Assembly (NCBI RefSeq): GCF_026250525.1
Contig: NZ_CP111065.1
Span: forward strand, 1-64,000
Direction: 5' to 3'
DNA from: Chondrinema litorale
Lineage (GTDB): Bacteria > Bacteroidota > Bacteroidia > Cytophagales > Flammeovirgaceae
Length of the DNA stretch: 64,000 nt
In this document: positions 18,241 to 26,312 of the stretch, in pieces
Numbering within the stretch: the stretch's first letter is position 1
How the letters are laid out: every line of letters starts with the position of its first letter
Position numbers and translations under genes: made by a program
Notes under the pieces: model-generated
Database searches by the model: none
Seen by the model: the letters and a program-made list of their open reading frames with translations, nothing else
Told to the model about the DNA's origin: nothing

Positions 18241-18254
18241 GCGCCATGCAATGG
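18241..18254 (+). repeat. 14-nt hairpin insertion 2 in IS3 orfB
   Basis: GCG followed by CCAT-GCA-ATGG (18244-18254), a perfect 4-bp stem with 3-nt loop, splitting the catalytic DNG-PEF motif. Here the insertion is flanked by GGG on both sides, so the boundary is ambiguous over 3 bases. Confidence 0.8.
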
Positions 18255-18592
18255 GCCTGAGTTCATTTCTAAAATCATTCATGAATGGGCGATGGTTAAA
18301 GGTATACAACTACATCACATTCAACCTGGCAAACCTACGCAAAATGCATTCATTGAAAGATTTAACAGAAGTTATAGACAAGATATACTAGATGCTTATA
18401 TATTCTCTTCGCTTGACGAAGCAAGAAAAATCACAACAGAATGGATAGAAGATTATAATGAATTCAGACCTCATGATGCACTTGGTAGAATAAGCCCAAG
18501 GCAATATTTGAAAAACTTTATTACTAATAATGAAGAATATTTATCTTTAGAAAAGTCTACTAAACCTCTGTCCTAAATTTGGGAAGCTTACA

Positions 18593-18908
18593 CTATAATG
18601 ATCCTATTCTATAATATGCACTTTTACTTCTTGGGGAAACACTTTTTTAATAATTACTCTTAGTTCTTGTCTTTCATTAACTTACAATTTAGTGTTAGGC
18701 TATTCTGACAAATAACAACGTTATAAATAATCTTTAATAAATTCTCGATTTTTAATGAATTTCATTCAAAAAACCCTATTTATTCAAAGCAACATTTTGG
18801 TAGTTTAAAGGTAGATGTCATCAATATTTTTGCTATGTGAATTTTATTTCAATTGGTGAATATTGGTGTAATCTTACAGAGTCAGCAATGTAAACATTTT
18901 TATTAGAT
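18593..18908. other. intergenic region with direct repeat B and a possible gene remnant
   Basis: About 316 bases with no intact gene. On the minus strand 18605-18680 can be read as NERQELRVIIKKVFPQEVKV before a stop, which looks like a leftover C-terminus but is too short to name. The segment 18779-18819 repeats the one at 12169. Confidence 0.4.
18779..18819 (+). repeat. direct repeat B
   Basis: TTTATTCAAAGCAACATTTT followed by GGTAGTTTAA matches repeat A at 12169 with two differences over 30 bases, in the same orientation. The two copies bracket the GTPase, sacsin-like gene and IS3. Confidence 0.6.
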
Positions 18909-19766
18909 TCATTTCTCTTTATTCCACCTCTTTATAACTATCGGATAGCTTGCTCTTAATACAAAAAATGAAGCTCTTGAGTAAATTTGGGTATAATAGG
19001 AGTTGGAAGTATTAGCTGATTCATCATTAATTGTGTAGTTTAAGTCAACTTTGATAGCATCTTTTAATCCTTGATTGAATAAAAAATCTAACCTCAAACG
19101 ATCTCGATCTTTTTGAATAAATTGAATCGCAAAACCTGAATATAGTGAGATATTATTTTGATGATAATAATATCCTGCGTCACCTACCCAACCATTTTGG
19201 GCACTAATCATATTATCAAATTTTTTAGTTTTATCTCCTATAGATATTTGATTCCAAGCACCTCCTACCAACCATTTTAATCTAAATTGAAATAAATAGC
19301 TTGTTTTATCCTCCCAAGGTTTTCTAGTTTTTAGTAAATATTGTGTGGCTCGGACTATCCAACTCTGTGAATGAATTGGAAATAATCGATGCACATCTCC
19401 TAATGATCTATTTACTCCTATTGCTAATTGATTACTATCATATCCTATAATTCTTTTAGATTCTATTCTACTCCCCTTATAATTTTCTATTTCAGGTACT
19501 TGAAGCTTAAAACCCCAAGCAAGTGAATTCCAACTATATCCTATATTAATGTCCCACTTACCTAAACCCAATTCACCCATAATACCCATATTTACTCCAC
19601 CTATTGGCATACAACATTTATAGACTGGAGAATTTTCAAAACCTTTACCACTTCTAGTAAAACTATAATTACCGCCATAATAAGGGCGAATAGAAAGTGT
19701 CTGGCTCATCAGCGAACCAGACATTAATAAAACAAAAAATAATATTTTAAATAGCTTAATAACCAT
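18909..19766 (-). CDS. secreted, probable outer-membrane beta-barrel protein
   Basis: 286 residues from the ATG at 19766; a longer frame to 19859 would run deep into the upstream gene and place the signal peptide internally. MVIKLFKILFFVLLMSGSLM SQ is a typical signal peptide. The rest is rich in aromatic beta-strand patterns (WDINIGYSWNSLAWGF, FQFRLKWLVGGAWNQISI, YTQIYSRASFFVLRASYPIV) and ends near the C-terminus with a strand-like segment, which suggests a beta-barrel. It overlaps the end of the upstream lipoprotein gene by 11 bases, so the two are translationally coupled and probably act together in the envelope. Confidence 0.65.
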   Translation of the reverse strand: MVIKLFKILFFVLLMSGSLMSQTLSIRPYYGGNYSFTRSGKGFENSPVYKCCMPIGGVNMGIMGELGLGKWDINIGYSWNSLAWGFKLQVPEIENYKGSRIESKRIIGYDSNQLAIGVNRSLGDVHRLFPIHSQSWIVRATQYLLKTRKPWEDKTSYLFQFRLKWLVGGAWNQISIGDKTKKFDNMISAQNGWVGDAGYYYHQNNISLYSGFAIQFIQKDRDRLRLDFLFNQGLKDAIKVDLNYTINDESANTSNSYYTQIYSRASFFVLRASYPIVIKRWNKEK

Positions 19767-20754
19767 CTTCCGCTGTATATACTCTTGTGCCTTGATTCCA
19801 GTAAAAATTGCTAAATTGAGCTTCATAATGATATTTATGTAGCTTTCTTGTAGACTCATATGGTCTCTTACTTAACTCATTATTATCTCCTGAGTCTTCA
19901 TAAACAGTACCTTGCTTTACTACTTCACTTCTACATTTAGGTTTATATTTTACATAAAAATCCAATCCTTGATTCTCTCCTTCATATCCAGCACCAACCC
20001 AAATTCCCGCTACCTTTTTCTGGCTTTTTACTTTTGCAATTAAGGAAAAATAAATCCCATATTTTTGATATTCTACCCTACAAACCATTCTTCTATCAGA
20101 TCCATAATACTCATTGTCTTCATCTATATCTTTATCTGCTCCATTTTCACCACAACCAAATAAAGCAGTTCTAGCATTAGAACCTGAAGATGTTTCACCA
20201 TTACTAATCATTTCTAATACATCATCATTTGTGCTAAAAAGTAAAATATCATCATTGTTAGTATCACCTTCCAAAAGAGCATTATAAGAATCTTCTAAAT
20301 TATCTCTATGTAAAGCAAGTACTTGTTCTTGACTCATATTAATCTTGAATAAATACTCACCTATTTCAATGATACCATCTTCATTTAATAAGTCCGCTAT
20401 AATTGTTCCTTCTAAATCAAGAGTTTCCTCTGCAATTCTACCATTTGATAAGCTTAAATCAGCTTTAATTAAGGATGATAGTGATATAAATGAAGAAATA
20501 TTATTCAATTGGTTTACTAGATTGACTCTTTGTTCTACATCCTGATCTTCCAGAAATTTTTGATATGCATCAATAGAGCTGAAAACTACACGATTTGATT
20601 TTAGAGATATGTTAGATAGAAGTGCTTGTTCATCTTCCAAGCTAGGAGTAATAATTTCATCCGATTCTGGACTACATCCAATAATAAAAAATAAAGCAAG
20701 TAGTAAGAATTTACTTGCCAGAAGTTTTTTGTGTTTAATAGAAAAAAGATTCAT
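19756..20754 (-). CDS. lipoprotein, function unknown
   Basis: 332 residues. The N-terminus MNLFSIKHKKLLASKFLLLA then LFFIIGC gives a lipobox (IIGC) for lipid attachment, followed by an acidic SPESDEI stretch typical of surface-exposed Bacteroidetes lipoproteins. The middle is helical; the C-terminal third contains several cysteines (FGCGENGADKD, MVCRVEYQ, PKCRSEV). No family is recognised. Coupled to the beta-barrel-like gene downstream, it may be a surface partner of it. Confidence 0.6.
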   Translation of the reverse strand: MNLFSIKHKKLLASKFLLLALFFIIGCSPESDEIITPSLEDEQALLSNISLKSNRVVFSSIDAYQKFLEDQDVEQRVNLVNQLNNISSFISLSSLIKADLSLSNGRIAEETLDLEGTIIADLLNEDGIIEIGEYLFKINMSQEQVLALHRDNLEDSYNALLEGDTNNDDILLFSTNDDVLEMISNGETSSGSNARTALFGCGENGADKDIDEDNEYYGSDRRMVCRVEYQKYGIYFSLIAKVKSQKKVAGIWVGAGYEGENQGLDFYVKYKPKCRSEVVKQGTVYEDSGDNNELSKRPYESTRKLHKYHYEAQFSNFYWNQGTRVYTAEDGY

Positions 20755-21094
20755 AAATATTAATTATAAAAGTTTAAAAAGATCCAACTCGACTTATCTC
20801 TATATCATTTTCTAATCTCATACTGGAGGTAAGTGTTGTTGAAATAGAACCTTCAAATATTATAACTAACATTATTTAGTGGCAATAACATTATAAAAAA
20901 TCATACTAAAGGAGTAGAAAAATAGTACTAAAAAAGTAGCACTTATTCCGCAAGCTTATACTAAAGGAGTAGAAAAATAGTACTAAAAAAGTATTGTATT
21001 TATACTTTTTATAACCCAATTTTAAGTATATTATAATCTATTATATGATTGAATTTTCAATTATCCCATTAGCTGATAATAAATAAATTTAGTT
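20755..21094. other. 340-base region upstream of the relaxase gene with direct repeats
   Basis: No gene is seen. It contains a duplicated 35-base element (20904-20938 and 20959-20993) and is the divergent control region between the lipoprotein operon and the relaxase gene. As the sequence next to a relaxase gene it is also an oriT candidate. Confidence 0.5.
20904..20993 (+). repeat. two identical 35-base direct repeats, 55 bases apart, probable operators
   Basis: Each copy is built as TACT-AAAGG-AGTA, then GAAAAATAG, then TACT-AAAAA-AGTA, that is two small TACT..AGTA palindromes. Copies start at 20904 and 20959. Both contain AGTAGAAAAATA, which is also one arm of the inverted repeat at 1839-1864 in front of the BfmA-like gene. 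Confidence 0.65.
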
Positions 21095-22027
21095 ATGCCA
21101 TATATAGATTTTGGTGGCTGGAAAAAAACCAGTAAAAACGCCAATAATAAAGGATCAGTAGCTAAACTGGTTAATTATCTTAATAAAGAAGATCAAGAAG
21201 CGAAACAAAAAGGCGAGGATCAAGAATTCTATTTTAATTTGAATAGAGATGATATAACAGGAGCAGAAGTAATCAGAAACATAGATAATAACAAAGGCAA
21301 ATTATCAAAAAGTCAAAGTAAATTCTCTATGGTAACTGTAAATCCATCTCAAAAAGAACTTAACCATATCAATAACGATCCTGATAAATTTAAAACTTGG
21401 CTAAAGAGTAATTACATACCTCAACTTACTAAAGATTTTAAAAGAGAAGGGCTTAATCCTAATGATGTTAACCTTTACATTAAAATTGAACATAATCGCT
21501 ATTTCAGAGGTGATGAGGCAAAGCTTATAAATAAGATGAATGAGTTTAAAAAGGAAGGGAATGAAGATTTTGGCGATATATGGAAGAATGTAAAAAGTAT
21601 GAAAATAAGAGGTGTTAAGGTGAAGCAAGAAGATGCTCATAGGTATTGGAATACGAATCTGGATAATGTAAAGGCAGGAGATAAGAAACCAGGAGTCAAT
21701 ATGCATGCTCACATTATTTTAGGTCGTAAAGTAAAGAATAAAAACATATACATAAGCACTCGAAATAATCATAGAAATGTTACGGGTGGAGGTTGTATAA
21801 AGCATGGATTTAATCAAAATTTTTCGAAAGTAAATACAGAAAAAAACTGGGATACATACTTTCAATATCAACGAAATATTGAAGAAAGTTATGAAGTAAA
21901 ACTTCATTTACAGGAGACAAAGAATATCGAAGAAAGATTAACTTATTTAAAGAATTATCAGGAGCAAAAATATATTTACAAACAAATACCTGCACAGAAA
22001 AAAAATAAAGACGAACACGAAGTCTAA
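21095..22027 (+). CDS. DUF5712/MobB-like relaxase (HUH-type) for plasmid mobilization
   Basis: 310 residues. The protein begins MPYIDFGGWKKTSKN and continues 'GSVAKLVNYLNKED', typical of the DUF5712 mobilization family of Bacteroidetes. The motif VNMHAHIILGRK contains H204 and H206, the HxH part of an HUH-type metal-binding site used by relaxases. Possible nucleophile tyrosines lie at the N-terminus (Y3) and near NRYFRGDE. It would nick oriT and lead the strand to the type IV coupling protein encoded at 45047. The C-terminal 60 residues are charged helix. Two 35-base repeats upstream probably control it or form part of oriT. Confidence 0.6.
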   Translation: MPYIDFGGWKKTSKNANNKGSVAKLVNYLNKEDQEAKQKGEDQEFYFNLNRDDITGAEVIRNIDNNKGKLSKSQSKFSMVTVNPSQKELNHINNDPDKFKTWLKSNYIPQLTKDFKREGLNPNDVNLYIKIEHNRYFRGDEAKLINKMNEFKKEGNEDFGDIWKNVKSMKIRGVKVKQEDAHRYWNTNLDNVKAGDKKPGVNMHAHIILGRKVKNKNIYISTRNNHRNVTGGGCIKHGFNQNFSKVNTEKNWDTYFQYQRNIEESYEVKLHLQETKNIEERLTYLKNYQEQKYIYKQIPAQKKNKDEHEV

Positions 22028-22059
22028 AATCTGAAATCTTCAGTGAAGTAACTAGCAAA

Positions 22060-22767
22060 ATGATTGACTTGCTTTCCATTCAATTCAATCAATTAGATAA
22101 TAAACTCAACCATTCAGGAATAATGAAGGAGATTAAGGCACTTTTCAAAGCTGAATTTGCACCTTTCAATAGTTTAGTAAATATCAAAATCAATGATATT
22201 AATATGTATAGGGCAAAAGTTTATTGTTTAATAGTAGCTATGGTCTTAACAATATTAGGTTTAGGAAAAGACTTTTATGCATTTTTAAATGGGGATTTCA
22301 ATATCATCTTATTTATACTTCACATAGTATTAATCTTTATATTTATAATAGGATATAAATCAATAGGAAGGATTAAAAAAACTAGATCAAAGGAAATTTT
22401 TATCTTCATTATGGCATACACAGTAATGCTGATCGCCATATTAATATCATATCAAGAATTAAAGGTATATAATGCTTTACCATTAGCCTATACTGGAACA
22501 TCAGCATGCATACTTATAGGAGTTATATGGAAACCAAAAAATAGCCTATTCCTACTTACATCAACTAATATTGGCTTTTATGTTATGATTTCTATAAGTG
22601 AGGTGAAAATTCTAGATTTTCATGTAGTTTGTACTATGATCTTTAATCTCATTTTTTGGCTTATCTCAATGATAAATTACCAGACACTTTCAAAAACAAT
22701 TCTAAATGATATAAAAGTGAGATCAGAGATGATTAATATAAAGGAGAAACTAAACCTAAAAAACTAG
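22060..22767 (+). CDS. integral membrane protein, function unknown
   Basis: 235 residues, starting 32 bases after the relaxase stop and so probably in the same operon. A soluble N-terminal helix (IDLLSIQFNQLDNKLNHSG) precedes about six hydrophobic segments arranged as three hairpins, for example VYCLIVAMVLTILGLG, IILFILHIVLIFIFIIGY, IFIFIMAYTVMLIAILISY and MIFNLIFWLISMI. A short basic helix ends the protein. It resembles the N-terminal membrane half of some sensor proteins but has no kinase or output domain. No family is recognised. Confidence 0.55.
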   Translation: MIDLLSIQFNQLDNKLNHSGIMKEIKALFKAEFAPFNSLVNIKINDINMYRAKVYCLIVAMVLTILGLGKDFYAFLNGDFNIILFILHIVLIFIFIIGYKSIGRIKKTRSKEIFIFIMAYTVMLIAILISYQELKVYNALPLAYTGTSACILIGVIWKPKNSLFLLTSTNIGFYVMISISEVKILDFHVVCTMIFNLIFWLISMINYQTLSKTILNDIKVRSEMINIKEKLNLKN

Positions 22768-22777
22768 GAACAAGAAT

Positions 22778-23197
22778 TTAATTATATTCTTTCTTCTGTA
22801 TCTCATCTAATTTTTTAGATATTTCCTTCAATTCATCAGAAACTCCATCTTGATTTTCTATAATTGACTTTGTTGGAAAAAAAGCTTCTAATATATTTTT
22901 TATACCTGTGAATATTTTGTTTTTATCTGTGAGGTAGGTATTTAGAGTAATATTTGATTCATCAAAATGCTTATTTACTTCTGATAAATCATTATTAATA
23001 AGATCATTAATATTCACTCCTAAAGCATTAGCAGCTTTTCGTATAATTTCTAAACTTGGTTCTTCTGTATTAAATATAGTGCTTATATACCTTTCACTAT
23101 ATTCCATTTTTTCTGCTAGAGTTTGTCTATAAGATTTACCTATAATTGACTGTGCAGCAATTTTAATATTTTGCCCTATATGTATTTTTTTATCCAT
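22778..23197 (-). CDS. XRE-family transcriptional regulator
   Basis: 139 residues. The N-terminal half is a helix-turn-helix: 'AEKMEYSERYISTIFNTEEPSLEIIRKAANALGVNINDLI'. It closely resembles the regulator at 49845-50174 (same RxxLxEKxxxSERxIxxIFN pattern), so the two are paralogs. The C-terminal half is a charged helical tail. The gene is divergent from the membrane protein at 23446, and an 18-bp perfect palindrome just upstream of its own start is the likely operator, suggesting autoregulation and control of the divergent gene. Confidence 0.75.
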   Translation of the reverse strand: MDKKIHIGQNIKIAAQSIIGKSYRQTLAEKMEYSERYISTIFNTEEPSLEIIRKAANALGVNINDLINNDLSEVNKHFDESNITLNTYLTDKNKIFTGIKNILEAFFPTKSIIENQDGVSDELKEISKKLDEIQKKEYN

Positions 23198-23210
23198 TCA
23201 AGACTAGTTA

Positions 23211-23228
23211 ATTGTTATTAATAACAAT
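23211..23228. promoter_or_regulatory. 18-bp perfect palindrome, probable operator of the XRE regulator
   Basis: ATTGTTATTAATAACAAT is its own reverse complement and lies 14 bases upstream of the XRE start codon. A second partial copy (GTTATCAGTTGTTATTAATTG) occurs around 23330-23350 in the same divergent region. Confidence 0.65.
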
Positions 23229-23445
23229 GACTTTCAAGTGAAATTATGCATAATTACTTCACATTTTTTAAAAAATATGAAATTTTTGCTCACATATTTG
23301 TTGTAATTAGATATGGATTTTAAATTTAATTGTTATCAGTTGTTATTAATTGTTTTTAAATCAAGGAATTCATGATAAGCTCCTATAAATCAAGATATTC
23401 CTTTCATAATTGTTTAATTATCCAATCATTCAATTATCTAAAAGT

Positions 23446-25182
23446 ATGAAAAATATTTTTTCCTACCTATCTTTTTTGCTTTTACCTTTTAGTGAAAGTC
23501 ATATTACTAAAAGAAGTTATGAAATGCATCGTGAAAAAACATTCACGGAAAAATACAAAAAGCTAAAAGACCAATTATTAGTTCTTTCATTTTTATTATC
23601 TGCTGTTTCAATATTCTTTGGTATAGCTGAGCTTGAATATGTTACACACATATGGTGGATATCACTTATTGTTTCACTGGTTATTGAAGTACTTAAACAT
23701 AAAACAGGGCATACAATAATTAATAACATATATAGAGAAAAGAATATCAGCTCTGTTATCAAAAAAGAAATATTCTCTTTAGTATTTTTTATGTTATCAA
23801 TTAGTGCCAGTTTATATCTGGCTTGTCAAGGTGCTAATAAATATCTTAGTAGAGATGTTATTATTATCAATAACATTAAAGAATTGTATAATTCTAAGCT
23901 AGACTCTATTAATTCCTCTTACAACATTTCAAAAAATACTTTAAGTAGTTCTTTAAATGATATTGAAAATGAGTATGCCAAACTGCTCAAAGAAAATATT
24001 GAAAACCTAAATTTTGAAGGTGGAAAAAAGGATAAATTAATAGAAAAAACTATTTCACGCCTTAACAAAGCTTGGAGTGATTCAAGTATTCAAGCTTTGT
24101 CTAATGTGATTGTGACAACTAAGCAGGGTAATGATTTTGAAAAAAAATCTTTCATTGAGAACTTAAATAGTATAAAAGATTTATATAAAAACAAGATTGA
24201 TGAATTAAAGAACAGTAAATCTTTATTAGAAAAAGAATATACTGAAAAGAAAGGAAAAATAGGTTTAGAAAGAAATGAAGCCATAAGAACTCAAGTAAAC
24301 AATGCGCAACTTGATAAAAATATCATTTATAGTATCGCAATATTATTTGAGGTCTTAATTCTTATCTGTATCAGCTTTTACAATAAATATATCTACAAGA
24401 AAAAAAATGATATAATAAAAATTTTAGAAAGAGAACATCGTAATTGCTCAAAGTTTATCAATGATTTAAACGATATAATTCAATTTACTTTATGCATGCA
24501 ATCTATGATTGTTCATTTCAAAAATGACGAAAATAGAGATCAGCTAAAGAACTTAATGCAAAAAAATACTACTGTTTTAACAGTCAGCGATTGGTTAAAA
24601 TCACACCTTTTAGAAATTGAATTATTTCAAGATGAATTTATAACAACTACACCAGATAAAAATACTTCAAATAACAACTTTAACAAAAGTAATAACAATG
24701 ATGATGTTATTAAGAACATTGTTAACAATGGATATATCAATACTGATAATAATTATCCTAGGATTAATAACAATAACATAGAAAAGAAAAAAGAGACTTT
24801 AAATACCTCTAAAAAAATAAATGGGGATAGTGGAAACTCTATATTAATATCATCTTTAAACAATTCTGTTATAGAGAAAAAAACTAATTCAGACAAGACA
24901 GATAAAAAGGATTATAATGAAAGTCAAGACAATGCGAGTAAACTTAATAAAATACAAAGTGATCAATATTGGGAGATTATAATAAGCAGATATAACGATG
25001 ATGAAAGACAGGTAGCCAAGTTACTAAAGGAAGAATATACTCAGAGGGAAATAAGAGAGCATTCTAATATTAAAAATACAAATAAAATTGCTGCAATCAG
25101 TAAAGAATTGCAGCAATTAGGTTTGATAAAAAAACCAAAAAGAGGGAAGGTAAGAAAAAACAAAGCTTTTGAAATCACATGA
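23446..25182 (+). CDS. membrane protein with coiled coil and C-terminal winged-helix-like region
   Basis: About 578 residues from the ATG at 23446; the longer frame needs a TTG at 23410. Three hydrophobic segments lie in the first 140 residues (LLVLSFLLSAVSIFFGI, IWWISLIVSLVIEVL, LVFFMLSISASLYLAC). A long coiled coil of about 150 residues and another membrane segment (IIYSIAILFEVLILICISFY) follow, then an Asn-rich linker of repeated NNN tracts. The last 60 residues (DDERQVAKLLKEEYTQREIREHSN..., ISKELQQLGLIKKPKRGK) look like a winged helix or replication-type DNA-binding module with a basic tail. A membrane protein that could tether DNA is unusual. It is divergent from the XRE gene. Family unknown. 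Confidence 0.6.
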   Translation: MKNIFSYLSFLLLPFSESHITKRSYEMHREKTFTEKYKKLKDQLLVLSFLLSAVSIFFGIAELEYVTHIWWISLIVSLVIEVLKHKTGHTIINNIYREKNISSVIKKEIFSLVFFMLSISASLYLACQGANKYLSRDVIIINNIKELYNSKLDSINSSYNISKNTLSSSLNDIENEYAKLLKENIENLNFEGGKKDKLIEKTISRLNKAWSDSSIQALSNVIVTTKQGNDFEKKSFIENLNSIKDLYKNKIDELKNSKSLLEKEYTEKKGKIGLERNEAIRTQVNNAQLDKNIIYSIAILFEVLILICISFYNKYIYKKKNDIIKILEREHRNCSKFINDLNDIIQFTLCMQSMIVHFKNDENRDQLKNLMQKNTTVLTVSDWLKSHLLEIELFQDEFITTTPDKNTSNNNFNKSNNNDDVIKNIVNNGYINTDNNYPRINNNNIEKKKETLNTSKKINGDSGNSILISSLNNSVIEKKTNSDKTDKKDYNESQDNASKLNKIQSDQYWEIIISRYNDDERQVAKLLKEEYTQREIREHSNIKNTNKIAAISKELQQLGLIKKPKRGKVRKNKAFEIT

Positions 25183-25194
25183 TCTATTTCTAAA

Positions 25195-25720
25195 TCATTT
25201 TGGATATCCAATAAGATAAATAACCTTTCCAAAGGTGTGGCTATCTATACCAGTTTCCCAATTAAAATTCTCATTACCTTCTACTTCTTTTATAAGTTTA
25301 TTCACCATTTTTGGTGTATATAATCTTATCGCTGATACTATCCCATCCCACAAGGTTACTAGCGGTACAATGGAAATTAGATAAGTGAAAATTATTCTTG
25401 TCCAAGTAAATGGTCTAATAAAAGGTGTTGCTAACCACATTAATGCAATTAAATTTGTATACAAATTTGATAAAATAGCCTTGAAAGGCATTCCTTCATC
25501 TATTAAATACTTTCTAACTAATAGCATTGAACCACCTCCACCAGAGCAGCAATCAACTAAATGATTAGTACCTGTTTTTTCAATTGCAGACTTGAGAGGA
25601 GGTATTACTGCCTTAAAACATTAAAAGTTTTCATTAAGAATCTGAGGTAATCAGTCTGGCACTCTTGAAGAAAATTAGAGTATCAACTAAAATCTTCGAT
25701 TTCAAATAAATGGAGTCTGT
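25195..25720 (-). pseudogene. class I SAM-dependent methyltransferase, decayed
   Basis: On the minus strand the pieces read FEIEDFS-stop-YSNFLQECQTDYLRFLMKTFNV, then, after a one-base frame change near 25618, KAVIPPLKSAIEKTGTNHLVDCCSGGGGSMLL, which is a SAM-binding motif I. The rest, IRPFTWTRIIFTYLISIVPL...LWDGIVSAIRLYTP and VIYLIGYP, is the C-terminus of the same methyltransferase family, but the middle between ALMWLAT and PFIRP is missing. A TGA stands where Trp would fit. Stop, frameshift and internal deletion together make this a clear pseudogene. It looks chromosomal in origin. Confidence 0.7.
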
Positions 25721-25820
25721 TCACATAAAATTAAGTTTTGTAGTTTTAGTTCACTAATTTAAAAAAGTGTGAACAAAATATCCTAATTATTTGTAGTTTT
25801 ATGAAATAATTAAATATATT

Positions 25821-25838
25821 TGTTCCATGTTTGGAACA
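25821..25838. promoter_or_regulatory. inverted repeat TGTTCC..GGAACA, probable operator
   Basis: TGTTCC (25821-25826) and GGAACA (25833-25838) are separated by six bases and lie 13 bases upstream of the ATG at 25852 of an XRE protein, the usual place for autoregulation. Confidence 0.5.
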
Positions 25839-25851
25839 AAATTTTAAAAAG

Positions 25852-26091
25852 ATGGAAACATCCGGAACATCACTTATTGAAATTGAAATTGGAACAAGTA
25901 ATATTGACCTAGGCAGCAAAGTGAAAGCAACGAGAGGAGGAAAAATGCTGAGTTTATGTGCTCTTGCCAAAAAAAGTGGAGTTTCTAAATCTAGGGTTTC
26001 AGATTTAGAAAAGGGTAAAAATGTAAATTCTGAAACTTTATTGAAAGTTTTAGAGGGATTAGGCGCGAAGAAGATTTTAATTCAATTTTAA
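25852..26091 (+). CDS. small XRE/HipB-like DNA-binding protein
   Basis: 79 residues from the ATG at 25852 (METSGTSLIEIEIG). The earlier TTG at 25831 would overlap the probable operator and is less likely. 'LSLCALAKKSGVSKSRVSDLEKGKNVNSETLLKVLEGLGA' is an XRE helix-turn-helix, and the short C-terminal strand KKILIQF is as in HipB-type antitoxins. No HipA-like toxin gene is next to it, so it is either a lone regulator or the remnant of a toxin-antitoxin pair. The neighbouring methyltransferase pseudogene suggests a region under decay. Confidence 0.7.
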   Translation: METSGTSLIEIEIGTSNIDLGSKVKATRGGKMLSLCALAKKSGVSKSRVSDLEKGKNVNSETLLKVLEGLGAKKILIQF

Positions 26092-26165
26092 GTTGAACGC
26101 TAAAAGATACTATATGATAAGATAAGAGATAATTAAATATTCATATTGACCTATAAAAAATAAAA

Positions 26166-26198
26166 CCACAAACTCTATTTCGGCAGGTGAGTTTGTGG
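26166..26198. terminator. 10-bp-stem hairpin downstream of the XRE gene
   Basis: CCACAAACTC (26166-26175) pairs perfectly with GAGTTTGTGG (26189-26198). T-rich tracts lie on both outer sides, so it could terminate the XRE transcript or form part of the leader of the replication gene at 26313. Confidence 0.5.
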
Positions 26199-26312
26199 CA
26201 AATATTTTCCTTTGTTTATATTGACTTCGTACCTCAAATATAAGCGGTTGGATTGTATTTTCCAAATTTTAAAGTACCTGCTATTTTTTTTAAACTGTAA
26301 TGCAACCGTTTA

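Larger units (their letters stand above)
17679..18576 (+). pseudogene. IS3 OrfB (DDE transposase), interrupted by two 14-nt hairpins
   Basis: The reading starts ALKTYQKKGIVVELKREG in the -1 frame relative to OrfA, as usual for IS3. It is open to NEGNKWN, interrupted by 14 nt at 17912-17925, and continues HKRVYRIYCKLG through the catalytic WSMDFLHD and RMDNG. A second 14-nt insertion (18241-18254) splits the DNGPEF motif, after which PEFISKIIHEW and NAFIERFNRS (catalytic Glu) read to the stop at 18576. With both insertions removed the protein is a full-length IS3 transposase with all three DDE residues. Confidence 0.88.
17336..18592 (+). mobile_element. IS3-family insertion sequence with complete ends, three internal 14-nt insertions
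   Basis: The left end TGTAAGCTTCCCTAAAATCC and the right end (reverse complement) TGTAAGCTTCCCAAATTTAG continue into similar (C/G)ACAG blocks and are clear inverted repeats. CTAT flanks both sides (17332-17335 and 18593-18596), a 4-bp target duplication. The element is 1257 bp; without the three 14-nt insertions it would be 1215 bp, normal for this family. It inserted 34 bases downstream of the sacsin-like gene without harming it. Confidence 0.9.

Noticed and set aside
8529..18260. T4 gene 60-type translational bypassing of the 14-nt insertions through matching take-off and landing codons
   Set aside because: A matching triplet 14 nt apart exists only at 18239-18255 (GGG/GGG). The other four sites have no match, so codon-matched hopping alone does not explain them, though other skipping mechanisms stay open.
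25198..25560. Intact small membrane protein read from the open frame here
   Set aside because: The frame is only the C-terminal part of a methyltransferase; the upstream pieces are visible across a stop and a frameshift.
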